From NCBI GenBank assembly GCA_026003255.1, contig BPGX01000001.1, positions 248,001 through 312,000 of the forward strand: a DNA stretch of 64,000 nt, given 5' to 3'. Positions 27,800 to 35,859 of this stretch are shown in pieces. Positions within the stretch are counted from its first letter, which is position 1; every line of letters starts with the position of its first letter. The notes under the pieces were generated by a model that was not told the origin of the DNA, made no database searches, and saw only the letters and a list, made by a program, of their open reading frames with translations. This DNA is from Bacteroidia bacterium. GTDB taxonomy: Bacteria; Bacteroidota; Bacteroidia; B-17B0; Aurantibacillaceae. Both the position numbers and the translations under genes were made by a program.

Positions 27800-30423
27800 T
27801 GGAAATAAACCAGGTATATACAAAACCAATAAATGAACTTCTTGTTGAGCTGAGAAGTGATTTGAACAAGGGCTTATCAAATATAGAAGTCCAAAAACGA
27901 CTTAATGAATTTGGTAGAAACATCATTCAATCTGAAAGAGGTAAACATCCTCTTAAAATTTTATTGGCACAGTTCAATAATCTGATGGTTTACCTGTTGC
28001 TTTTTGCTGCTGCAATGTCTTTTTGGTTTCAGGAATACTTAGATGCCATTGCAATTCTTTTGGTGATTCTTATCAATGCGGTTATTGGCTTTTGGATGGA
28101 GCTACAGGCACAACGCTCCATGAATGCGCTTCGCAAATTAGCAAGCGTTCCTGCTAAAGTTTTCAGAGATGGAAAACTCATTGAAATATCATCAGAAGAA
28201 TTAGTTCCCGGTGATGTTTTGTTTTTGGAATCAGGAGATATGATTCCTGCCGATGCACGAATTATTCAGGCAGCACAGCTTACAGTAAACGAGGCAGCAC
28301 TTACCGGAGAAGCCATGCCCGTTGAAAAGCATGACAATAAATTGCAAGAAGGAACTCCACTTGCAGAACGCTCCAATATGTTGTATAAAGGAACTTATGT
28401 TACTAATGGAAATGCCAAAGCATTGGTAACAGCAACGGGAATGCAAACGGAACTTGGCAAAATAGCCCATTTGGTAAAATCAGCCGATCAATCAGCCACA
28501 CCGCTTGAACAAAAATTACAGGTATTTAGCCGTAAGCTCATCTATATTACGGTTGTTTTAGTGGTGTTGATTTTTGTTGTGGGGCTTTTCACACATGGCG
28601 ATTATGTAGAAATGCTTGAAACCGCCATTGCCCTTGCAGTAGCTGCCATTCCCGAAAGTTTGCCCATCGTAGCAACATTAGCATTGGCGCAGGGTATGAT
28701 GAAAATGGCAAAGCATAAAGTGATTGTAAAAAAACTGTCTGCCGTTGAAACTTTAGGCGGAACAACTGTTATCTGCACCGATAAAACGGGAACGCTTACA
28801 CAAAACAAAATAGAAGTAACTCAGATAATTCCAACAGAAACTAATTCAATAGAAAACAAAAACCTCCTTCTTCAAATCGCAGTGCTTTGTAACACAGCAA
28901 GCGTTGAAGCTATTAATAACGGGTTCAAAGAAATTGGCGACCCATTAGAAACCGCCTTATTGAAATATGCCTACAAACAAAATATCGTCAAGCAAAATTT
29001 AGAACGACAATTTCCGAAACTGAAAGAAGTTCCGTTCTCATCCGAAACAAAAATGATGGCAACGTTGCATAAAATACAAAATAAGTTTATTGTATTTGCC
29101 AAAGGTGCTACCGAAGAAATACTCAATTCATCCTCTCATATTTTCAGCAATAGCGGAAATGTTGAATTGACCAAACAAGTCAAAAAAGAATGGAAAGAAA
29201 AAGCATATCAACTATCAGCGTCCGGTTTGCGCATTATTGCAGGAGCATACAAAGGAGCAGAAAATGAAAATGTTCCATTACTTGACAACCTTACATTTGC
29301 GGGTTTGTATTGCTTGATTGACCCTCCCGCAGAAGATGTGTTTCAGGCAATTCAGGAAGCCAAAGAAGCAGGAATTAAAGTAGTGATGGTTACAGGCGAC
29401 CATCCTGCCACAGCAAGTTACATAGCCAATGAATTACAAATCGCCTCCCTTGAAGAAACGCCTCTTACCGGAAAAGAAATGAAGCCATTTGATCAGTTGT
29501 CTGATACAGATAAAAACAAATGGGTGAACACATCTGTTTTTGCACGAGTTACACCTGCTCAAAAATTAGATTTAGTAGTGGTATTGCAGGAAAAAGGCAA
29601 TATCGTTGCCATGACGGGTGATGGTGTAAACGATGCTCCGGCATTGAAAAAAGCGGACATAGGCATTGCTATGGGGCATCGTGGAACGCAGGTAGCACAA
29701 GAAGTTGCCGACATGGTATTGAAAGATGATGCATTTTCATCCATTGTTTATGCCATTAAACAAGGTCGGATTATTTTCAAAAACATACAAGAGTTTGTCA
29801 TTTACTTGCTTTCCTGCAACATGAGCGAGTTGTTGGTAGTTTCACTTGCCGCATTATCCAACTTGCATTTTCAACTGTTGCCTCTGCAAATTCTGTTCAT
29901 TAATTTGGTAACCGATGTATTACCTGCTCTTGCATTGGGTGTTAGCGAAGGAAATCCTTATGTAATGAAACACAAACCCCGAAATCCTGCCGAGCCGCTT
30001 TTAAAAGACAAACAATGGTATGCCGTATGGTTCTATGCAGCAGTAATTTCAGTTTGCACTTTGGGAGCAGTTTTCATCAGTCATTTTTTCATTCACACAG
30101 GAGCGCATTTTGACCCGCGACTATGCAATAACATTTTATTCTTCACACTTATTTTTTGCCAGTTGTTTCATGTGTTCAATATGGCATCTGTCAATGTTTC
30201 CTTCTTTAAATCAGAAGTATTCAGAAACAGATTTGTTTGGTATGCACTTATTGCCTGCCTATTAATTATTGGTTTCGCCTTTTTTATTCCACCGGTGCGC
30301 ACTGCTTTAAATATTCAACCGCTCACAGCAGCAGATTGGCTGGTGGTTTTGGTTTCATCTCTTTTTTCCTTATTGGTTATTCAATTATTAAAACGGTCAA
30401 ACATTATTCAAGATGAAGACTAA
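27799..30423 (+). CDS. P2-type cation-transporting ATPase
   Basis: 874 residues, built like Ca2+/Mn2+ P2-type pumps rather than P1B metal pumps. An N-terminal cation-ATPase domain (LSNIEVQKRLNEFGRN) is followed by TM1-2, LTGEAMPVEK in the actuator, a TM4 site AAIPESLPIVATLA (PEGLP is usual), DKTGTLTQNK, the nucleotide domain with [22 protein letters not shown] and six C-terminal helices. No CPx motif or metal-binding domain is present. The transported ion is unknown. Its location inside a copper-type operon, coupled by TAATG to cusA, is unusual. Confidence 0.9.
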   Translation: MEINQVYTKPINELLVELRSDLNKGLSNIEVQKRLNEFGRNIIQSERGKHPLKILLAQFNNLMVYLLLFAAAMSFWFQEYLDAIAILLVILINAVIGFWMELQAQRSMNALRKLASVPAKVFRDGKLIEISSEELVPGDVLFLESGDMIPADARIIQAAQLTVNEAALTGEAMPVEKHDNKLQEGTPLAERSNMLYKGTYVTNGNAKALVTATGMQTELGKIAHLVKSADQSATPLEQKLQVFSRKLIYITVVLVVLIFVVGLFTHGDYVEMLETAIALAVAAIPESLPIVATLALAQGMMKMAKHKVIVKKLSAVETLGGTTVICTDKTGTLTQNKIEVTQIIPTETNSIENKNLLLQIAVLCNTASVEAINNGFKEIGDPLETALLKYAYKQNIVKQNLERQFPKLKEVPFSSETKMMATLHKIQNKFIVFAKGATEEILNSSSHIFSNSGNVELTKQVKKEWKEKAYQLSASGLRIIAGAYKGAENENVPLLDNLTFAGLYCLIDPPAEDVFQAIQEAKEAGIKVVMVTGDHPATASYIANELQIASLEETPLTGKEMKPFDQLSDTDKNKWVNTSVFARVTPAQKLDLVVVLQEKGNIVAMTGDGVNDAPALKKADIGIAMGHRGTQVAQEVADMVLKDDAFSSIVYAIKQGRIIFKNIQEFVIYLLSCNMSELLVVSLAALSNLHFQLLPLQILFINLVTDVLPALALGVSEGNPYVMKHKPRNPAEPLLKDKQWYAVWFYAAVISVCTLGAVFISHFFIHTGAHFDPRLCNNILFFTLIFCQLFHVFNMASVNVSFFKSEVFRNRFVWYALIACLLIIGFAFFIPPVRTALNIQPLTAADWLVVLVSSLFSLLVIQLLKRSNIIQDED

Positions 30424-31288
30424 CGTTGAAAATATAAACATCACCAAAGCATCAGGGCTTAAAGTTCCTTTTAATAAAGGAAAGTTAAAACAATCTCTGT
30501 TACGTTCAGGGGCTAATTCCGAGCAAGCCGATGAAGTGATTGAAGAAATATTGGAAATGCTGGTGGAAGGAATGTCTACTCGTAAAATTTACAAAACAGC
30601 GTTTCGCTTATTGAAAAATGTTTCCCGCTCATTTGCCGCACGGTATAAGCTGAAACACGCTATCATGGAATTAGGTCCTTCTGGTTTCCCTTTTGAGCAA
30701 TTTGTAGCAGAACTTTTAAAACACAAGGGATACAAAACGCAAGTTGGAATAATTGTAAAAGGACACTGCGTAAATCATGAAATAGATGTAATAGCTGAAA
30801 AGGACGAACATCATTTTATGATTGAATGTAAATTCCACAACAGGCAGGGCTATGTATGCGATGTGAAAATTCCGCTTTACATACAATCACGTTTTTTAGA
30901 TGTAGAAACTACATGGAAAAAATTAAAAGGACATTCTGAAAAATTTCACCAGGGATGGATAGTTACCAATACACGGTTTACAGAGGATGCCGCTCAATAC
31001 GGCAGGTGTATGAACCTAAATTTAATAGGTTGGGATTATCCTAAAAACAACGGGTTGAAAGACTGGATTGACGGTTCAGGGCTGCATCCCGTTACCTGCC
31101 TGACCACCCTTACGCAAAGAGAAAAGCAGCAATTGCTGGATAAGAAAATTGTCTTGTGTAAAACCATGCACCATAATCATTCCGTGCTGCAAAGCATCGG
31201 TATAAAACCACCACGCTTGGGAAAGGTAATGGAGGAATGTGAAGCATTGTGCCAAGAATTTTCATATAAACACGAATTAACAAAATGA
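30413..31288 (+). CDS. ATP-cone domain fused to an Mrr-like PD-(D/E)XK nuclease
   Basis: 291 residues. Residues about 10-90 form an ATP-cone (LKVPFNKGKLKQSLLRSG, then FRLLKN), the nucleotide-sensing module of NrdR and ribonucleotide reductases. Residues about 95-205 resemble Mrr-type restriction nucleases: FEQFVAELLKHKGY, the catalytic Asp in NHEIDVIAE and the ExK in MIECKFHN. The C-terminal 80 residues hold helices with LTTLTQREKQQLL. Nine or more Cys and several His (KTMHHNHS) are scattered through it. It overlaps the P2 ATPase by 11 bases and the next ATPase by 4. Role unknown; the active site appears intact. Confidence 0.8.
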   Translation: MKTNVENINITKASGLKVPFNKGKLKQSLLRSGANSEQADEVIEEILEMLVEGMSTRKIYKTAFRLLKNVSRSFAARYKLKHAIMELGPSGFPFEQFVAELLKHKGYKTQVGIIVKGHCVNHEIDVIAEKDEHHFMIECKFHNRQGYVCDVKIPLYIQSRFLDVETTWKKLKGHSEKFHQGWIVTNTRFTEDAAQYGRCMNLNLIGWDYPKNNGLKDWIDGSGLHPVTCLTTLTQREKQQLLDKKIVLCKTMHHNHSVLQSIGIKPPRLGKVMEECEALCQEFSYKHELTK

Positions 31289-31824
31289 AACACAAAGAAA
31301 TCATAACCAACTGGTGTGTCATTACAGGAGGTCCCTGCACAGGTAAAACAACAGTCATTGAACTGCTAGCCAAAAGAGGTTACAAAACCACTATTGAACA
31401 TGCCCGGCATTACATTGACACGCAAATAATTCAAGGCAGAACATTTGAAGAAATAAGAGCAAATAAAAAGGAATTTCAGGAAACTGTCCTCAATATGCAG
31501 ATTGAGGAAGAAGGAAAATTAGATGTAAATGAATTGGTATTTTTAGATCGTGCCTTGCCGGATGTATTGGCATACTACCAATTTTTAGGATTGGAATATG
31601 ACACTCGGTTAATTGAACAATGCAATAAATACTGTTATAAAAAAGTATTCATTTTAGACCTCCTGCCTTTGGTAAACGACTATGCCCGAAGAGAAGACGA
31701 AGCGGAGCGAATTCGTATTCACAATCTCATCATAAGCGTTTACGAAACATATCCTTGCCCGATTGTGCATGTGCCTATTTTACCGCCAAATGAACGGGTT
31801 GATTTTATTTTAAAAAATATCTGA
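31285..31824 (+). CDS. Small P-loop ATPase/kinase-like protein (AAA_28)
   Basis: 179 residues with Walker A GGPCTGKTT near residue 15 and a Walker B-like VFLDRALPD. A DYARREDEAERIR segment may act as a lid. The pattern fits the AAA_28 / NadR-kinase-like group, whose substrates are mostly unknown. The ATG overlaps the stop of the ATP-cone nuclease gene, which suggests the two work together. The gene ends 2 bases before the TolC gene. Confidence 0.75.
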   Translation: MKHKEIITNWCVITGGPCTGKTTVIELLAKRGYKTTIEHARHYIDTQIIQGRTFEEIRANKKEFQETVLNMQIEEEGKLDVNELVFLDRALPDVLAYYQFLGLEYDTRLIEQCNKYCYKKVFILDLLPLVNDYARREDEAERIRIHNLIISVYETYPCPIVHVPILPPNERVDFILKNI

Positions 31825-31826
31825 GC

Positions 31827-33077
31827 ATGAAAAAAATAATCACAGTATTCAGTTTTGTTTTTGCCCTGCAAACAATTCACGCACAAGACACCGCGTATAT
31901 TTCATTGGAAAAACTGTTGGAGCAGGTAGAAACCAATTATCCCTCTATCATTCAGTATCAATACAATATTCAATCCATAAAGGCAAAGGCAGACGGAGCA
32001 AAATCATGGATGCCGCCAACTTTTTCAACAGGTATCATTCGTTGGCCATATAATTTTTCTATGCTTAATGAGAAGAATAACCCTATGAACCAGGCGGGTA
32101 TTGCTTTTTCTCTTGAACAAATGATACCTAACCCAAGCAAGCTGAACGTAAAAAAAGATTACATTAATTCTTTAGCTGAAATTGAAAAATCAAAAACTGA
32201 GTGGACAAAAAACGAGTTGAGACGCGAAACAAAAATTCTTTACTACAACCGCTTTGTAAGCGAGAAAAAACAACAAACACTAAAAGAAAGCGAAGAGATA
32301 CTCCAACTTCTTATCACCACAGCTGAAGAAAAATTCAGCAACAATCAGTCACAACTGCAAACTATTTATAAAGCAAAAGCCCGTTTAGCCGAACTAAAGA
32401 ATATGCTATTGATGCTTGACGGCATTATTGCTGAAAGCAACATCGGCTTAAACATACTTATGATGCGTGATGTAAATCTGCCTTTTAAAATTGACACAAA
32501 TATTTCACCACATAACTATTCAATCAATATTATTGACACGAGTAATGTTTCAAATCGGAGTGATATTAAAGCTATGTCAAATTATATTCAGTCAATGAAG
32601 TTGGAACAGCGCCTAATGAAAATCGGTGTGCGTCCAGATTTTGGTGTTCGTACCGAACACATGCAAATGTTTGGTATGCCCAATCAGTGGTCGGTCATGG
32701 GTATGATAACCATCCCGATTATGCCTTGGTCTTCTAAAATGTATAATTCAGAAACAAAATCCATTGGCTTTAAAATTCAGTCAATGGAACAAGAGAAACT
32801 AACCATGGAACTGATGGCAAAAAGAATGTTATCTGAAAAACTTGCTATGCTCAATTATGAAAATGCACAATATCAGAACTACATTAAAAACATTATTCCT
32901 GCCTACGAAAACAACCTGCAAGCCAACCTCCTTGCCTACAAGGAAAATACTGGCGATTTTTTTGTATTGCTCGATGCGTGGGAAATGTTGCTGATGAAAA
33001 AACTGGAAGCGTATGACAAACTCTTTAACATTTTAAAATTAGAAGCAGAATATGAATTCGAGAAAGAAATTAAATAA
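31827..33077 (+). CDS. TolC-family outer-membrane efflux protein (CusC-like)
   Basis: 416 residues with a signal peptide ending near IHAQ. Long coiled-coil helices in two repeats are visible (LLEQVETNYPSIIQYQYNIQ; later MLMKKLEAYDKLFNILK), typical of the outer-membrane factor family. It is Met-rich in the middle (MQMFGMPNQWSVMGM and IMPWSSKM), compatible with Cu(I)/Ag handling. It would complete the tripartite pump. The downstream adaptor gene starts inside its 3' end. Confidence 0.88.
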   Translation: MKKIITVFSFVFALQTIHAQDTAYISLEKLLEQVETNYPSIIQYQYNIQSIKAKADGAKSWMPPTFSTGIIRWPYNFSMLNEKNNPMNQAGIAFSLEQMIPNPSKLNVKKDYINSLAEIEKSKTEWTKNELRRETKILYYNRFVSEKKQQTLKESEEILQLLITTAEEKFSNNQSQLQTIYKAKARLAELKNMLLMLDGIIAESNIGLNILMMRDVNLPFKIDTNISPHNYSINIIDTSNVSNRSDIKAMSNYIQSMKLEQRLMKIGVRPDFGVRTEHMQMFGMPNQWSVMGMITIPIMPWSSKMYNSETKSIGFKIQSMEQEKLTMELMAKRMLSEKLAMLNYENAQYQNYIKNIIPAYENNLQANLLAYKENTGDFFVLLDAWEMLLMKKLEAYDKLFNILKLEAEYEFEKEIK

Positions 33078-34353
33078 AATCGGTTGCATTGTCATTTTAT
33101 CTTTTTTATTGGTGTTCACTTCTTGCAGAAACAAGCAAGAACAGCATCATCATGAAAACAATCACACACAGCACAGCGGCATCGTTTATATCTGTCCTAT
33201 GGACCCCGAAATTGTAAGCGACAAACCCGGCAACTGCCCTATTTGCAAAATGAAATTAGAACCTATGGAAAATGAAAGTTTGCCACAAATTATTTCACCT
33301 AATCAACAGGTATTATCTAAACAGGCAACTGTAAAACCGCAAGAGGGCAACAACGGCAATATGCTGAAAGCAGAGGGATATATTGTTCTAGCTCAAAACC
33401 GCAATCAAGCTGTTGCCGCTCGTTTCGGAGGAAGAATTGAAAAACTCTATGTCAAATTCAATAATCAATATGTAAAGCAAGGTGAGAAAATTATGGACTT
33501 ATACAGCCCTTCGCTTCGTACATTTCAGGAAGAACATTTATTTCTGCTGAAATCAAAAGCAGAAAATTCTTTGATTGAAAAATCAAGAGAAAAACTTCGC
33601 TTGTTGGGCTTCACCGAAAATCAAATTAAAGAGTTAGAAAAGAACGGAACGGTGGCTTTAACCGTTTCAGTTTTCAGCCCTGCAAACGGATATGTATTTT
33701 TCAACACGCAATTACCAAAAGATAATACCACCGCAAAAAACACATCGGCAATGAACGTAATGAGTATGTCGCATAACACGGTCAGTCAAAATTCCTTTGC
33801 TACTGACGCTTCACAAATTCGTGAGGGCATGTATGTTAATGAAGGACAAACACTTTTCAGCGTAAACGATTTGCAGGAAGTTTGGGCGTTGGTTTCTATT
33901 CCCAATCAATATATAAGTCAAATTCACGAAAACCAGAGTGTTGAAATTATTACAGAAAACAATACCTCAAAATCACTTAAAGGAAAAGTTGCATTGATTG
34001 AACAGACCTTTGAAGAAGTTAATCAGCGTTTTGCAAGAGTGAGAATTGTGTTGCTCAATTCCAATAATTCACTGAAAATAAATTCTCTTGTTACAGCACA
34101 ATTTCAATTAAGCGACAGCAAAAATTTAGTTGTTCCTGCATCTGCAGTTTACAAAACAGGATTAAGTGCTTATGTGTGGGTAAAAATTGGTACCACAAAA
34201 AACGGCACGGGAATTTTTCAAGCACGAAAAGTAATTGCAGGTACAAGCAACAAGGGAATGATTAGTATTATAAGTGGTCTTTCATCCGATGAAGAAATTG
34301 CAAAACAAGCGGGCTTAATGATTGATAGTGAAACATTTATAAATGAGAACTAA
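33052..34353 (+). CDS. CusB-type periplasmic adaptor lipoprotein with metal-binding domain, first copy
   Basis: 433 residues. The lipobox is near VFTSC. A His-rich stretch (EQHHHENNHTQH) is followed by the HMBD motif YICPMDPEIVSDKPG and CPICKMKLEP. The membrane-fusion body has the lipoyl-type segments RFGGRIEKLYVKF and GEKIMDLYSPSL, a hairpin, and barrel domains. It links the RND pump to the TolC protein and may hand over metal. It overlaps the TolC gene by 26 bases. Confidence 0.9.
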   Translation: MNSRKKLNKIGCIVILSFLLVFTSCRNKQEQHHHENNHTQHSGIVYICPMDPEIVSDKPGNCPICKMKLEPMENESLPQIISPNQQVLSKQATVKPQEGNNGNMLKAEGYIVLAQNRNQAVAARFGGRIEKLYVKFNNQYVKQGEKIMDLYSPSLRTFQEEHLFLLKSKAENSLIEKSREKLRLLGFTENQIKELEKNGTVALTVSVFSPANGYVFFNTQLPKDNTTAKNTSAMNVMSMSHNTVSQNSFATDASQIREGMYVNEGQTLFSVNDLQEVWALVSIPNQYISQIHENQSVEIITENNTSKSLKGKVALIEQTFEEVNQRFARVRIVLLNSNNSLKINSLVTAQFQLSDSKNLVVPASAVYKTGLSAYVWVKIGTTKNGTGIFQARKVIAGTSNKGMISIISGLSSDEEIAKQAGLMIDSETFINEN

Positions 34354-35560
34354 CATGAAGCAGATATTAATTTTAACTATCCTGTTTTTAATACTTATTG
34401 TTTCGGGATGTAAAAACAGCCAAGAAAACCATGAGGCACTATCCGGTAGTTATTACACCTGCCCCATGCACCCAAGCGTAGTAAGCACCGAACCTGGTGC
34501 TTGTCCTGTATGCAATATGTCATTAATCAAGGTAGAGAAAAATGAAAACGAACATGCAGGGCATCAGGGCAATTTCATCACCATTGACAAACGCAAACAG
34601 GAATTGGCGGGAATTAAAACAGACACCGTTAAATTAAGAAACATTACTTCTGCATCAACTATTGTAGGAACAGTAGCCATTGATGAAGAACAGGTAAAAA
34701 CCATCAGCAGTCGTGTCAAGGGACGTATTGAAAAACTCTTTATAAAAAATACGGGCGTTTACATTAAAAAGGGTGATCCGCTTTACAGCATTTACAGTGA
34801 ACAACTGCAAGCCGATGAAAAAGAATATCTCTCCCTGCTTGAAAAACACAAAACAGCCGATACCACCAAGCAACTCATCAAAGAATTAGCGGAAGCAGCA
34901 AAAAACAAATTGCTTTTTTGGGGTTTGTCAGAAAAACAGATTTCTGATTTGGAGAAGTCGGGTAATGCAAGTTCTTTGGTTACTTTCTATTCACCTGAAG
35001 CAGGTTATGTAACAGAAGTGAACATTACCGAAGGAATGTATGTGGAAGAAGGTAGTACACTTTTGAAAATAATATCGCTCCATAAGGTTTGGGTGGAAGC
35101 CCAGGTGTATTCCAATGAAATCTCAACTATTGAAGAAAGCAAAAGATTTCAGGTTTTCAGTGAAAGCAATCCCAAAGAAGTTTACACAGGTAAATTGGTT
35201 TACAACAATCCTGTAATTGAAGAGGGTAAAAGAATTTATTTGCTCAAAATCAGGGTAAACAATCCGAAAGGAAATCTAATCCCCGGAACACTGGTTTCAG
35301 TTGTTCCAGAAAAATTATTTGCCAATGTTTTGGCAGTTCCGAAATCTGCCGTATTGTTGGAGAAAATGAAAACCGTTTGGGTATTGGCGCATGACAATAC
35401 ATTTGAACAGCGCATGGTAGAAACAGGGGCAGAAAATAATTACTGGATTGAAATTACATCAGGTTTAAAACAAGGCGATATAGTTGTTACCGAAGGGGCT
35501 TATTTAATCAACAGCGAGTTTATTCTAAAAAGCGGAGCAGGGCAAAGACATGAACATTAA
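34343..35560 (+). CDS. CusB-type periplasmic adaptor lipoprotein with metal-binding domain, second copy
   Basis: 405 residues. The lipobox is near LIVSGC. The HMBD motif is YYTCPMHPSVVSTEPGAC with CPVCNMSL. Adaptor segments RVKGRIEKLFIKNTG, KGDPLYSIYSEQL and AGYVTEVNITEGMYVEEG follow. It starts inside the end of the first adaptor gene; an ATG at 34355 is an alternative start. The two adaptors are clearly related but not close copies, so they may form a mixed adaptor ring or serve different pumps. This is the last gene of the operon. Confidence 0.9.
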   Translation: MRTNMKQILILTILFLILIVSGCKNSQENHEALSGSYYTCPMHPSVVSTEPGACPVCNMSLIKVEKNENEHAGHQGNFITIDKRKQELAGIKTDTVKLRNITSASTIVGTVAIDEEQVKTISSRVKGRIEKLFIKNTGVYIKKGDPLYSIYSEQLQADEKEYLSLLEKHKTADTTKQLIKELAEAAKNKLLFWGLSEKQISDLEKSGNASSLVTFYSPEAGYVTEVNITEGMYVEEGSTLLKIISLHKVWVEAQVYSNEISTIEESKRFQVFSESNPKEVYTGKLVYNNPVIEEGKRIYLLKIRVNNPKGNLIPGTLVSVVPEKLFANVLAVPKSAVLLEKMKTVWVLAHDNTFEQRMVETGAENNYWIEITSGLKQGDIVVTEGAYLINSEFILKSGAGQRHEH

Positions 35561-35800
35561 TCAACGTACAGGTGTAAACACATTTATTCGCATCCTGAAT
35601 TTTTTATTCAGTAGTGCTCATGATTTTCAATTGCAAGCTGCACAAGCAAAAGCACAGACCAAAGCTTGCAAAAGAGCTTGCAAAGTCAACGCAAGAAAAA
35701 TTGTTTTAAAATAAATTTCCCGACCCTTCAAAAAAATAAAAAATACATCATCGCACAGACCGACACGACAAAGACAATGAGAGATCGTTGTAAAAAATTT

Positions 35801-35846
35801 AACCCAAATTATGCATTTGCGAAATATCAAATGCATAATTTGGGTT
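35801..35846. repeat. Perfect 19-bp inverted repeat, minimal MITE (ends only)
   Basis: AACCCAAATTATGCATTTG, an 8-base loop, and its exact reverse complement. The arm is the terminal sequence of the MITE-like copies at 7.8, 50.3 and 55.6 kb, here with no interior. It lies between two convergent operons and could also work as a bidirectional terminator. The preceding 240 bases (35561-35800) hold no gene I can support; they contain repeated AGCTTGCAAA words near 35660-35690. Confidence 0.8.
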
Positions 35847-35859
35847 GAATAAGTGTGAT

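Noticed and set aside
35561..35800. Short frames on both strands before the inverted repeat
   Set aside because: Low-complexity Lys- and Ala-rich translations from repeated AGCTTGCAAA words, with no promoter or family.
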